DNA of 46,200 bases from an uncultured Prevotellaceae bacterium (lineage in GTDB: Bacteria > Bacteroidota > Bacteroidia > Bacteroidales > Bacteroidaceae), in the NCBI GenBank assembly GCA_902775475.1, contig CACYME010000031.1, forward strand, positions 1 to 46,200. The letters are read 5' to 3'. The notes below the pieces were generated by a model. The model was not told the DNA's origin, did not search any database, and saw only the letters and a program-made list of their open reading frames with translations. Position 1 is the stretch's first letter, and each line of letters opens with the position of its first letter. Below are positions 16,878 to 25,039 of the stretch, piece by piece. A program made the translations under genes and the position numbers.

Positions 16878-17639
16878 TTAAAACTTATAGGTGTATCCTA
16901 TGCCCAAAACGTGGCGATTTCCCTCGCTGTCGTCGTCTTTATAGCTGTGCTGATACATGTAGTGCAGGTCGAAGACGTGCTGCTTGGTCAGGCGCCATTC
17001 CGTTCCCACGGCATAGCGCATCTTGTCGAGGCCGCTGCCTCCCACGGTGCTCTCTCCGCTCACATAGGGGCGCCACTGCTTTGTGAGTTTGTATTTCAGC
17101 TGCAGGCGGTTGCGCCACTTGCTCTTTGCCTTGCCGTTGTAGGTGTGCTCGTCGGCCAGCACCCCCTCGTAGCGGTCATCCTCCTCGTCGGTGTAGTTCC
17201 AGTAGCGGTCCACGGTCTTCTCTGGGCGATAGGTGTACTGCCAGCGTTCGCGCAGCGAGATGCTCAGGTCGCCGAACTGCTGCGAGAAGGTCAGCGAGAG
17301 GTTCACGCGGTGGCGCAGGCCCCAGTAGTCGGCATACTTCTTGCCGCTGGTGTTCACCTTGTGGTTATGGTCGTCGAGCAGCGAGTAGCTCAGCCCGGCC
17401 TTCAGCCAGTCGGTGATTTTATAGCTCACCCCCACCCCGGCGCTCCAGCGGTCCAGCTCGCCAAAGCCGTCGTCACGGGTGCGCAGTTCCAGGCCTCCTT
17501 CAACCGTCAGCCTGTTGGTGATTTTCTTTTCCACGTTGGCCTCGGTCCAGATGCCGAAGTCCTGCGCCTCAGCGGGCACAAACGATAATTGGCAGACGGT
17601 CATCGACAGGCCAATCAGTAGCAACTTATGATTCTTCAT
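16878..17639 (-). CDS. DUF2490 family outer-membrane protein
   Basis: The 253-residue precursor has a signal peptide (MKNHKLLLIGLSMTVCQLSF, cleavage near PAEA). Amphipathic beta-strands with periodic aromatics cover the mature part (DFGIWTEANVEKKITNRLTV, WSAGVGVSYKITDWLKAGLS), ending in RHVLGIGYTYKF with a terminal Phe as in outer-membrane barrels. This is the DUF2490 pattern. Its start overlaps the stop of the DUF4956 gene by 4 bases. Function unknown; the operon context suggests a role linked to polyphosphate or the envelope. Confidence 0.85.
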   Translation of the reverse strand: MKNHKLLLIGLSMTVCQLSFVPAEAQDFGIWTEANVEKKITNRLTVEGGLELRTRDDGFGELDRWSAGVGVSYKITDWLKAGLSYSLLDDHNHKVNTSGKKYADYWGLRHRVNLSLTFSQQFGDLSISLRERWQYTYRPEKTVDRYWNYTDEEDDRYEGVLADEHTYNGKAKSKWRNRLQLKYKLTKQWRPYVSGESTVGGSGLDKMRYAVGTEWRLTKQHVFDLHYMYQHSYKDDDSEGNRHVLGIGYTYKF

Positions 17640-18313
17640 ACTTCACGGAATTGAGATTTTCTAATGGCAAACTGACCGTCCACATCGCCCGCACTTTTTC
17701 CTTCGTAGGTGATGCGCAGCACAGCGGTATCCTTGAGGAAGTCTACGCCACCGACGTCGATCTTCAGAATCTTCAGGCCCAGACGCTGCTCCAGGTCGGC
17801 CTTCAGCTCGTCGTATTTCTCGGGCTTCACCAGCTCAATGCGGTCATATTGCACCAGCTTGGTCGACTGCACTTTCAGCTTCAGCTCGCAGAGGGTGATG
17901 GCCACAAGGACAATAAGGTCGATGACCACCAGCCGCCCCAGGTCGGCCAGGTGATTAGGGTCGGTCTGCTCAATGTCGATCATGGCGTGCACCACCGACA
18001 GGCAGACGATGATGAACAGGTAGGTCATCTCGCGCACTGGCATGGTGTCGGTACGGTAGCGCATGATGCTGAAGATGCCGAAGAGGCCCAGTCCCACGCC
18101 CATCGTGGCCTTGCCGCGGTCCATGCCCATCATGAAATAGACCAGGAAGAAGATGGCCACCGAGATGAGCATGAAGGTAAAGTAGAAGTCGCGGCGGTGG
18201 CACTTACGATAGTAGAGCCGGTCGACGATGACCCAGTTCACCGCGATGCAGATGAAGAAACGCAACAGCGTGTTGCCAAAATCACTCGTAAAAATCTGTG
18301 CTAATTGTTCCAT
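17636..18313 (-). CDS. DUF4956 family membrane protein
   Basis: The 225-residue protein has four membrane helices: about 13-32, 43-65, 95-113 and 127-146. A soluble C-terminal domain follows (KLVQYDRIELVKPEKYDELK, then LRITYEGKSAGD). The GVGLGLFGIFSIMRYRTD loop between helices 2 and 3 is the family hallmark. DUF4956 genes are repeatedly found beside VTC-type polyphosphate polymerase genes, as here (39 bases downstream of one). A transport or accessory role in polyphosphate metabolism is inferred. Confidence 0.86.
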   Translation of the reverse strand: MEQLAQIFTSDFGNTLLRFFICIAVNWVIVDRLYYRKCHRRDFYFTFMLISVAIFFLVYFMMGMDRGKATMGVGLGLFGIFSIMRYRTDTMPVREMTYLFIIVCLSVVHAMIDIEQTDPNHLADLGRLVVIDLIVLVAITLCELKLKVQSTKLVQYDRIELVKPEKYDELKADLEQRLGLKILKIDVGGVDFLKDTAVLRITYEGKSAGDVDGQFAIRKSQFREV

Positions 18314-18352
18314 ATATACATTTTTTATTATATTAAAGCAAAACTATCGTCT

Positions 18353-19099
18353 TTAACTCCTCAGAATTTTCTCCACGTCACGCAACTTCTCTTTGAAGCG
18401 GTTCACGGGCAGCTGCGGGTTTGTCATGGCGGCACCCATGCAATACTTGCTGAAGCCGTGGGGCAGTATGTGCAGCTGGCGCAACATCTCCAGCACGGGC
18501 GAATAGACCAGTCCGTCGCGCTTCAGCTCCACGATGACCAGCTGCCCCATGTCGCGCTGGTGCCCCGTGATGACATTGTTGAACTCCAGCTGCGTGTCGA
18601 TGGTCAGCCGCTCCGTCTTGCCGCGGTTCACCAGCGTCACCCGGTGGAAATAGTTGTGCATGTGGGGCTGCAGGTCGTCGACGCAGAAATGCAGACGCTC
18701 AGCGATGAACTCGCGCTTGGCCGAGTCCGCCAGGTCCATGTCGCCCACCTCAATGCGCTTCTTCTTCGTGCGGCCGTGGTTGTTCTTCGTCTTAATCTCC
18801 ATGAACTGCAGGTGCGAGCTGACGTAGGTGCGAAAGCGGATTTTTTGCCGGTTGGCATGCCCATGCTGGTGCTCCTGATACATGTCGAAGCCACGTGTGT
18901 CGAAATAGGTCGTGTCGTAGAGCGCGTTGCGCTCGCCGTCGATGTCCTGCACGTAGTAGTCCTCCCGGGCCATCCGCAGCAACTCTATCAGCCGCGGCAT
19001 GGTGGTCACGAACTTCGTGTCCGTGCGGTTCATCAGCTTCACGCCGCTCATCTCGGCCAGCGTAATCGGCATCATCTGTTGCAGCAGTTCTTCCATCAT
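18353..19099 (-). CDS. VTC-domain (polyphosphate polymerase-like) protein
   Basis: The 248-residue protein carries the VTC tunnel-fold signatures: NRTDTKFVT, a strand TTYFDTRGFDMYQEH, basic strands (HANRQKIRFRTYV, EIKTKNNHGRTKKKR) and an acidic metal-binding segment near VIVELKRDG. In eukaryotes this fold makes polyphosphate from ATP; bacterial homologues are named polyphosphate polymerase domain proteins. It is the first gene of a three-gene operon with DUF4956 and DUF2490. The start ATG 19099 follows a promoter and a conserved 5'-UTR hairpin. Confidence 0.87.
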   Translation of the reverse strand: MMEELLQQMMPITLAEMSGVKLMNRTDTKFVTTMPRLIELLRMAREDYYVQDIDGERNALYDTTYFDTRGFDMYQEHQHGHANRQKIRFRTYVSSHLQFMEIKTKNNHGRTKKKRIEVGDMDLADSAKREFIAERLHFCVDDLQPHMHNYFHRVTLVNRGKTERLTIDTQLEFNNVITGHQRDMGQLVIVELKRDGLVYSPVLEMLRQLHILPHGFSKYCMGAAMTNPQLPVNRFKEKLRDVEKILRS

Positions 19100-19145
19100 G
19101 GCGCTACTATCTGGTTTTTTATTGCTATATAACTATAGTTATTAT

Positions 19146-19183
19146 GCGTTTGCGTAGAGACGTCACATAGCGGCGTCTCTACT
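19146..19183 (-). repeat. 5'-UTR hairpin shared with feoAB
   Basis: On the minus strand the leader begins AGTAGAGACG and ends GCAAACGC. GTAGAGACG and CGTCTCTAC form a perfect 9-bp stem. The same 38-base layout, with an eroded stem, occurs in front of feoAB. Confidence 0.55.
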
Positions 19184-19191
19184 TGTGGCTG

Positions 19192-19222
19192 CAAAGGTAC
19201 GAAATAAAACGACAATCACAAA
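19192..19222 (-). promoter_or_regulatory. Promoter of the VTC operon
   Basis: On the minus strand TTTG (19219-19222), exactly 19 bases, then TACCTTTG (19192-19199): a full Bacteroidota consensus. Confidence 0.75.
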
Positions 19223-19335
19223 ACAATTTCAGTAAACTAAACACTTTTTTCAGTAAATGATACACGCCGAAACGAAAATGACACCACACAGGATTTCAAA
19301 ACGCCCGTGTGCTTAGTGCTTTACAAGGAGAAACG

Positions 19336-19366
19336 AAAAAGGCGACCGTCCGTGAGGATGGCCGCC
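19336..19366 (-). terminator. Intrinsic terminator of the aromatic operon
   Basis: On the minus strand GGCGGCCATCC-TCAC-GGACGGTCGCC forms an 11-bp stem with two non-canonical positions, followed by TTTTTCG. It begins 24 bases past the tyrA stop. Confidence 0.82.
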
Positions 19367-19389
19367 ACTACTGTTTCACCGGGGGAGAA

Positions 19390-20181
19390 CTATTTCACCT
19401 CGATGTCGCGCCGCACGTTGTTGCGAATCTTCGTCAGATAGTGCTTCATGCCGTCGGCATCCTTCGTGTCGATGATTTCCAGCAGTTCCTTCAGCTCGGT
19501 GCGAATCTGGCTCACCTGGTCATGGGTGTAGGGGTTAAAGAGTATCTCCTGCAGCAGGTAGTCGTCCTCGCCGAGCACGCCCTTGGCTATCTTCATGTGG
19601 CGCTTGAAGGTGGTGCCGGGCGCATCCTGGTGCTTCATCACGGCGGCGAAGACAAAGGTGCTCACGAAGGGGATGGACAGCGAGTAGGCCACCGTCTTGT
19701 CGTGCTCCTCGAAGGTGTACTCATAGATGTTCAGCCCCAGTCGCTGATAGAGGTCCTTGAAGAAGATGCGGCCCATGTAGTCGCCCTCGCTGATGATGAT
19801 GGCGTTCTCCTCAGAGAGCTGCTGCAGGTTGGCGAAGGTGGGGCCGAACATGGGGTGCGTCGAGACGTAGCGCATGCCCGTCGACTCGTAGAACTCCTTC
19901 AGGTCGGTCTTCACCGAGGCGATGTCGCTGATGATGCACTCCTTGGGCAGGTGGGGAATGACCTGCTCGAAGACGGGGATGGTGTACTTCAGCGTGACGG
20001 CGTTGATGACCAGCTCGGGTTTGAAGTCGCTCACCTCGTCGAGCGAAGTGAACCGCTGACAATTATAGGTGAAGCGCATGCGCTTAGGGTCGCGCTCGTA
20101 GACGGCCACCTCGTGGTCGAAACTCAGCAGGTCGATGAAGAAGCTCCCCATCTTGCCTGCTCCCATTATTAGTATCTTCAT
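19390..20181 (-). CDS. tyrA: Prephenate dehydrogenase
   Basis: The 263-residue enzyme oxidatively decarboxylates prephenate to 4-hydroxyphenylpyruvate, the committed step to tyrosine. The Rossmann NAD motif GAGKMGSFF is at residues 7-15 (MKILIMGAGKMG), followed by VISDIASVKTDL-type motif IISDIASVKTDLKEF and the substrate-binding STHPMFGPT. The C-terminal helical domain is intact. It is the last gene of the aromatic operon, 13 bases after an unrelated secreted-protein gene, and is followed by a strong terminator. Confidence 0.93.
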   Translation of the reverse strand: MKILIMGAGKMGSFFIDLLSFDHEVAVYERDPKRMRFTYNCQRFTSLDEVSDFKPELVINAVTLKYTIPVFEQVIPHLPKECIISDIASVKTDLKEFYESTGMRYVSTHPMFGPTFANLQQLSEENAIIISEGDYMGRIFFKDLYQRLGLNIYEYTFEEHDKTVAYSLSIPFVSTFVFAAVMKHQDAPGTTFKRHMKIAKGVLGEDDYLLQEILFNPYTHDQVSQIRTELKELLEIIDTKDADGMKHYLTKIRNNVRRDIEVK

Positions 20182-20194
20182 ATCATGTTCTCCT

Positions 20195-21298
20195 CTATTT
20201 CTTCAGCCACTTGTCCCTCGTAATCAGTGCCACGGCCTTGCGTGCCTCATCGGTGATGGCGGGGATGTTGTGCTGACGTTCGTATGCCTCAAGTACTTCA
20301 ATGGGTATGTGATTCCATACTTGTTTGCTGTTCATGGCATCGAGGTCCTTGCGCTTCTGCTTGAACTCCTCCTCGGTCATATAGCCACGGTCGGTTACCC
20401 ATGCCTCGACGATGTAGGTCTCGCGGCCCTTGCCGCCATCATGCTCCCAGTGGTTGAGCGACATCACATAGTCCTCGCTCCCCACCTCACCATCGTCGTT
20501 GATGCGGAACACTTCCACATACTCGTAGGCATAGTTCTTTTCCTGCCGACGTTTCAGCATCTTTGTCTGACCCTTCTGCTCATTGGCATACATCTGCACC
20601 TTAGCGCCGTCGACGGTAAAGGTGCTCATGCCGTTGGCACGCACCAGTGTGCCCACCGTGTCAACGGGGTTGACAATAGCCCAGCGGTTCTCACCGAGCG
20701 GCACTTGTTCTATAAAAAGCTCCTTTTTCCACGAGCCATTGCTCAGATTCTTCTCAGCAGGATTGGACCTGAGGGCACCCTTAACCAAGCTCTCCGACCT
20801 GACCTTCCACCAGGATACATCCTTCAGATTGAAGACGGCACAGGCGTAATCAGAGAACTTGGCGGTTTGTTTCTTTTTCTGGAAATTCCACGTGTAGGGC
20901 ACAATGCCGGCAACGAAGGTACGCAGCGAGTCGTCTACGTAGGCATAGAAGCGATAGTACAGCTCGGTGTAGAGCAGCGGCTTGGGCTTGACCACGAGTT
21001 CGTCGAGGCCGAAGTCATTGACCTCCATCGTGACGCGACCGCCAGAAAGACTGGCCACGGCGACCGTCTTCGGCTTGTAAGCCACGTGGGTGATGGCCAC
21101 GGTCTGGTTGCCCTTCACGTCGGCAAGGACGCCATTGATGTCGGTCAGGCCGATGAGCACACCGTTGCCGTCGGTCACGCTGGCCAGGCCGATGCCCTGC
21201 CCGCTCTCGTCTACTACTTGAATCTTCTGTGCCTGGGCACTGGTCACGCCGCAGAGGGTGAAGATGGCGGCGAGAATCGTTTGCTTAATATTGCTCAT
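20195..21298 (-). CDS. Secreted protein with CarboxypepD-reg-like domain, function unknown
   Basis: The 367-residue protein has a signal peptide (residues 1-23, ending TSAQA) and then a carboxypeptidase-regulatory-like beta sandwich (residues 24-95: KIQVVDESGQGIGLASVT, VTMEVNDFGLDELVV). The remainder (YTELYYRFYAYVDDSLRTFV onward) resembles the large extracytoplasmic domain that follows such sandwiches in Bacteroidota cell-surface proteins. I do not recognise an enzymatic motif. It sits 7 bases after aroF and 13 bases before tyrA, so it is almost certainly co-transcribed with an otherwise biosynthetic operon. Confidence 0.72.
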   Translation of the reverse strand: MSNIKQTILAAIFTLCGVTSAQAQKIQVVDESGQGIGLASVTDGNGVLIGLTDINGVLADVKGNQTVAITHVAYKPKTVAVASLSGGRVTMEVNDFGLDELVVKPKPLLYTELYYRFYAYVDDSLRTFVAGIVPYTWNFQKKKQTAKFSDYACAVFNLKDVSWWKVRSESLVKGALRSNPAEKNLSNGSWKKELFIEQVPLGENRWAIVNPVDTVGTLVRANGMSTFTVDGAKVQMYANEQKGQTKMLKRRQEKNYAYEYVEVFRINDDGEVGSEDYVMSLNHWEHDGGKGRETYIVEAWVTDRGYMTEEEFKQKRKDLDAMNSKQVWNHIPIEVLEAYERQHNIPAITDEARKAVALITRDKWLKK

Positions 21299-21305
21299 GA
21301 TGATG

Positions 21306-22370
21306 CTATTTATTGATGATTTCTATTTGCTGACGAACACTCTCTTCGTGGATGCTCTCGAAGACGTGGGCCACGAACTCGGGCCCCATGCCGCAGAGGG
21401 CGCCCTGGGCACCGCGCTTGCTGAGAATCTCGTTGTAGCGCGAGGCCTGCAGCACGGTCATGTTGTGCTCGCGCTTGTACTGGCCAATCTCCCGACATAC
21501 GCGCATGCGCTTGGCCAGCAGGTCCATGAGCTGGTTGTCCAGCTCGTCAATCTGCTTGCGCAGCTCGTGGATGCCCTCGGTGGTGGTGTGCTCGTCGCGG
21601 ATGACGAGCAGCGACAGGATGTAGTCGAGCACGTCGGGCGTCACCTGCTGGGCGGCATCGCTCCATGCCTTGTCGGGGTCGCAGTGGCTCTCCACGATGA
21701 GGCCGTCGGAGCCCAGGTCCATGGCCTGCTGACAGAGCGGCGCGATGAGCTCGCGGCGCCCGCCGATGTGGCTGGGGTCGCAGATGATGGGCAGGTCGGG
21801 GATGCGGCGGCGCAGCTCGATGGGAATCTGCCACATGGGCAGGTTGCGGTAGATCTTCTTGTCGTAGCTGGAGAAGCCTCGGTGGATGGCTCCCAGACGC
21901 TTCACGCCGGCCTGGTTGATGCGCTCCAGGGCACCTATCCACAGCTCCAGGTCGGGGTTGACGGGATTCTTCACGAAGACGGGGATGTCGACGCCCCGCA
22001 GCGCGTCGGCCAGTGCCTGCACAGCGAAGGGGTTGGCCGAGGTGCGGGCACCGACCCAGAGGATGTCGATGTCGTACTTCAGGCAGAGCTCCACATGCTC
22101 AGGCGTGGCCACCTCGGTGGCCACGAGCATCTTCGTCTCCTCCTTCACACGCTTCAGCCAGGGCAGGGCATTCTCGCCGTTGCCCTCGAAGCCGCCAGGC
22201 TTCGTGCGCGGCTTCCACACGCCGGCGCGGAAGTTGTGGCAGCCTTTCATGGCCAGCTCACGGGCGGTTCTCATCACTTGTTCCTCGGTCTCAGCCGAGC
22301 AGGGGCCTGCAATCACGAACGGGCGCTCGCTGTCGCTGGGCAGTTTCAGGGGTTCTAAATCTAATTCCAT
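21306..22370 (-). CDS. aroF: Bifunctional DAHP synthase / chorismate mutase
   Basis: This 354-residue fusion opens the shikimate pathway and also converts chorismate to prephenate. Residues about 1-260 are the type I-beta (KDO8P-like) DAHP synthase, with FVIAGPCSAETEEQV, NFRAGVWKPRTKPGGFEG and CDPSHIGGRREL. Residues about 265-354 are an AroQ-type chorismate mutase (IHELRKQIDELDNQLMDLLA, then KRMRVCREIGQYK). DAHP synthase with a C-terminal mutase is known in Bacteroidota and can make the synthase sensitive to prephenate or chorismate. It supplies prephenate to PheA and TyrA encoded in the same operon. Confidence 0.93.
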   Translation of the reverse strand: MELDLEPLKLPSDSERPFVIAGPCSAETEEQVMRTARELAMKGCHNFRAGVWKPRTKPGGFEGNGENALPWLKRVKEETKMLVATEVATPEHVELCLKYDIDILWVGARTSANPFAVQALADALRGVDIPVFVKNPVNPDLELWIGALERINQAGVKRLGAIHRGFSSYDKKIYRNLPMWQIPIELRRRIPDLPIICDPSHIGGRRELIAPLCQQAMDLGSDGLIVESHCDPDKAWSDAAQQVTPDVLDYILSLLVIRDEHTTTEGIHELRKQIDELDNQLMDLLAKRMRVCREIGQYKREHNMTVLQASRYNEILSKRGAQGALCGMGPEFVAHVFESIHEESVRQQIEIINK

Positions 22371-22410
22371 ATTCTAATAATTATGATGTACTCTAATGAC
22401 TACTACTTTT

Positions 22411-22428
22411 CTAAAGATTTCAAAGATT
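22411..22428. repeat. Left inverted repeat of GxxExxY cassette
   Basis: CTAAAGATTTCAAAGATT. Its reverse complement matches 22918-22935 at 17 of 18 positions. The GxxExxY gene is the only gene between the two arms. Confidence 0.6.
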
Positions 22429-22442
22429 AAAAAGATAAAAGA

Positions 22443-22865
22443 CTATTCTTGGGGGACGTAGCGACCATGTCGGTTGTTGAACACAGGATAGATGCTGCTA
22501 CGAATGTCGTCGGTATTGAAATTCACGACGTAGCCAATCCCACAGTTCATCAGCCGCAGATAAGTGAACAACTGCTTTTCGAAGAGCTTGCGGTATTCCA
22601 CTACTGACTTCAGTTCCAAGATTAGCTTATTGTCAATGATAAGATCAAGACGCATATAGGGCGAAATAAGTTCTCCCTTATAATAGACTGGCACAGCCAC
22701 CTGGTTTCTGACGCAGAAACCATTGCTTCGCAGTTCCTGCATCATTGCCTTTTCATAAATGCTTTCCAGGAGTCCTGGTCCCAAGTGGTTGTAGACCTCA
22801 TAGACACATCCCAGCACTTTATAAGTGAAATTCCAGTCAATCATATCATCATCAATAATTTTCAA
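22443..22865 (-). CDS. GxxExxY protein
   Basis: The 140-residue protein has the family name motif in GCVYEVYNHLGPGLLESIYEKAM, followed by VPVYYKGELISPYMRLDLIIDNKLILELKSV. The acidic and Lys residues there (D...ELKSV) resemble a PDDEXK-type nuclease core, as proposed for this family. No biochemical function is established. Base use is visibly more AT-rich than in its neighbours. It interrupts the aromatic operon between the aminotransferase and aroF, and is enclosed by an 18-bp inverted repeat, which suggests a recently inserted cassette. Confidence 0.85.
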   Translation of the reverse strand: MKIIDDDMIDWNFTYKVLGCVYEVYNHLGPGLLESIYEKAMMQELRSNGFCVRNQVAVPVYYKGELISPYMRLDLIIDNKLILELKSVVEYRKLFEKQLFTYLRLMNCGIGYVVNFNTDDIRSSIYPVFNNRHGRYVPQE

Positions 22866-22873
22866 AATCTATT

Positions 22874-22943
22874 CAATCTTTAGACTTACTCAATCCCTCA
22901 GCACGCCAAATCTTTCCAATCTTTCAAATCTTTAGACTTATCC
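22874..22943. repeat. AATCTTT-rich repeat with right inverted repeat of the GxxExxY cassette
   Basis: The gap contains CAATCTTTAGACTTA and AAATCTTTAGACTTA, two near-identical blocks about 50 bases apart, plus AATCTTTCAAATCTTTAG at 22918-22935, which is the inverted partner of 22411-22428. Confidence 0.6.
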
Positions 22944-22949
22944 AAATCC

Positions 22950-24125
22950 TTAGCCAAAGACTTTCTTTATCCTCAGCAGCGCCTCCTGCATTTTCTCTTC
23001 CTTAGCACAGAGCGAGATGCGGATGTAGCGCCAGCCGCCAGTGCCGAAGATGGAGCCGGGGGTGATGAACACCCGGGCCTCGTGGAGCGCCCGCTCGGTG
23101 AGTTCCTCCACATCATTATATTCATAAGGGATGCGCCCCCAGAGGAACATGCCCACCTGCCGCCGGTCGAAGGTGCAGCCGAGGGCCGTCATGATCTGCT
23201 CGGCCAACTGGCGCCGACGGGCATAGACCTCAACGTTGTAGTGGTGGTGCCACTCGTCGCTGTTCTGGTAGGCTTCGGCAGCTGCCAGCTGGATGCCTCG
23301 GAAGGTGCCGCTCTCGATGTTGCTCTGCACCTTCAGGATCCACGAGATGAACTCTGCATTGGTGGCGCAGAGGCCCACACGCCAGCCCGGCATGTTGTGG
23401 CTCTTCGACATCGAGTTGAACTCAATGCAGCAGTCCTTGGCACCGGGCACTTGCAGGATGCTGAGCCGCTCGCCCTCGTTGAGGATGAACGAATAGGGAT
23501 TGTCGTTCACCACGACGAGGTCGTGCTTGCGGGCAAAGGCCACCAGCCGTTCGTAGGTCTCCATGCTGGCCGGTGCTCCCGTGGGCATGTGGGGATAGTT
23601 CACCCACATCAGGCGACAGGGCCGCTGGGCATATTTGAGAATCTGCTCCAGCAGTCTGAAGTCTGGCTGCCAGTCGTTCTTCTCCTCCAGCTCGTAGGTC
23701 ACGGGGACGACACCGAGCAGCTTGCTCAGCGACGTGTAGGTGGGATAGCCGGGATTGGGCACCAGCACATAGTCGCCGGGGTTGACGAAGGCGAGCGTCG
23801 TGTGGAGGATGCCCTCCTTCGAGCCTATCAGCGGCAGAATTTCCTTGGCAGGGTCGAGGTCGACGCCATACCACCGCCGATAGAAGCCGGCCATGGCCTG
23901 GCGCAGCTCCGGCGTGCCCTGCGTGGGCTGGTAGCCGTGAGCCGAGGGGTCGTGGGCCACCTCGCACAGCTTGTTGATGGTCTGTTCCGACGGCGGCATG
24001 TCGGGGCTGCCAATGGCCAGACTGATGATGTCCTGCCCAGCGGCATTCAGCTGGGCCACCTCCTTCAGCTTGCGGCTGAAGTAGTATTCACTCACTTTGT
24101 TGAGTCTTTCTGCTGGTTGTATCAT
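22950..24125 (-). CDS. Class I/II PLP aminotransferase (aromatic pathway)
   Basis: The 391-residue enzyme has the aspartate-aminotransferase fold I. Glycine-rich IGSKEGILHTTLAFVNPGDY precedes the cofactor-contacting NPGYPTY and WVNYPHMPTGA motifs, the Asn of VVNDNPYSFI, and SMSKSHNMPGWRVG with the PLP-binding lysine. A C-terminal TPGSIFGTGGWRYIRISLC arginine motif binds substrate carboxylate. Lying between pheA and aroF, it most likely transaminates phenylpyruvate and 4-hydroxyphenylpyruvate (or prephenate). The exact specificity cannot be read. Its start overlaps the pheA stop by 4 bases. Confidence 0.87.
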   Translation of the reverse strand: MIQPAERLNKVSEYYFSRKLKEVAQLNAAGQDIISLAIGSPDMPPSEQTINKLCEVAHDPSAHGYQPTQGTPELRQAMAGFYRRWYGVDLDPAKEILPLIGSKEGILHTTLAFVNPGDYVLVPNPGYPTYTSLSKLLGVVPVTYELEEKNDWQPDFRLLEQILKYAQRPCRLMWVNYPHMPTGAPASMETYERLVAFARKHDLVVVNDNPYSFILNEGERLSILQVPGAKDCCIEFNSMSKSHNMPGWRVGLCATNAEFISWILKVQSNIESGTFRGIQLAAAEAYQNSDEWHHHYNVEVYARRRQLAEQIMTALGCTFDRRQVGMFLWGRIPYEYNDVEELTERALHEARVFITPGSIFGTGGWRYIRISLCAKEEKMQEALLRIKKVFG

Positions 24126-24952
24126 ACGCTTTTGTATTCTCCTAATATTTTCAATTCACGTGTCAACGGGAAAATGGCATCGATAGACTGGCGATAGCGC
24201 GTCAGGTCGCTGTAGGCCAGGTCAACGTAGAACAGGTATTCCCACTCGCGGCCGATGATGGGCAGCGACTGAATCTTCGTCAGGTTAATCTTGTAGAACG
24301 ACAGGATGGCGAGCACCGCCGACAGCGACCCCTCCTCATGGGGCAGTGCAAAGACGATGCTCGACTTGTTGGTCTCCACCAGCGGGCGCAGCATGTCGGC
24401 CTTCTGCGGCGTGGAGCACACGAGGAAGCGGGTGAAGTTGTGCTTGTTGTCCTCGATGCCGTTCTCGAGCACCTTTAGCCCGTAGAGGCGTGCGGCGTCG
24501 GCATGGCAGATGGCAGCCCAGCCGTGGTGCTCTCCCTCGGCAATCATCTTGGCGGCACCGGCGGTGTCGTCGGCCTCCACCACGCGCAGCCGTGGGTGGC
24601 GCTCCAGGTAGTGGCGCGTCTGCATCAGCGCCACGGGGTGCGAGTGCACCTCGGTGATGCTGTCCCAGTCGTCGTCGGGCAGACAGCAGATGCAGTGGGT
24701 GATGTGCAGCTTGTGCTCGCCAACGACGGTGGTGCCGCTGTCGCGCAGCAGCTCGTAGTTGTGGAGCAACGACCCGGCAATGGTGTTCTCGATGGCCGCC
24801 ATGCCGATGATGGTGGGGTCCTGGCGGATGCTGTCGAACACCTGCTCGAACGTCTGGCAACAGATGAGCTGCAGCTGCTCGCCCTGGAAATACTGGTGGG
24901 CCGCAATGTCGTGAAACGACCCCGTCTCGCCCTGTATAGCTATTCTCTTCAT
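24122..24952 (-). CDS. pheA: Prephenate dehydratase
   Basis: The 276-residue enzyme converts prephenate to phenylpyruvate for phenylalanine synthesis. The catalytic domain starts MKRIAIQGETGSFHDIAAHQ and contains the family TRF motif in KHNFTRFLVC. The C-terminal ACT domain (about 190-276: GSLSAVLAILSFYKINLTKI, QSLPIIGREWEYLFYVD) is the usual phenylalanine-sensing regulatory part. It is the first structural gene of the operon, 87 bases after a Phe/Tyr-rich leader peptide and 20 bases after an attenuator terminator. Confidence 0.93.
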   Translation of the reverse strand: MKRIAIQGETGSFHDIAAHQYFQGEQLQLICCQTFEQVFDSIRQDPTIIGMAAIENTIAGSLLHNYELLRDSGTTVVGEHKLHITHCICCLPDDDWDSITEVHSHPVALMQTRHYLERHPRLRVVEADDTAGAAKMIAEGEHHGWAAICHADAARLYGLKVLENGIEDNKHNFTRFLVCSTPQKADMLRPLVETNKSSIVFALPHEEGSLSAVLAILSFYKINLTKIQSLPIIGREWEYLFYVDLAYSDLTRYRQSIDAIFPLTRELKILGEYKSV

Positions 24953-24971
24953 GCTTCAGTCACTTATTATT

Positions 24972-25008
24972 AAAAAAACGCCCCACTCTCACATGATGTG
25001 AAGCGGGG
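24972..25008 (-). terminator. Attenuator terminator upstream of pheA
   Basis: On the minus strand CCCCGCTTCACA pairs with TGTGAGAGTGGGG (one bulge, G-U pairs), followed by CG and seven T. It lies between the leader peptide and pheA. Its left arm (+ strand 24997-25007) is perfectly complementary over 11 bp to 25053-25063, so an alternative antiterminator excludes this hairpin. Confidence 0.83.
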
Positions 25009-25039
25009 TTGTCTTTTCGTCAGTCTCTCTCGTTGAACT

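Noticed and set aside
22874-22943. Possible CRISPR-like array of AATCTTT units
   Set aside because: The repeats are short and irregular, there are no uniform spacers, and no cas genes are present.
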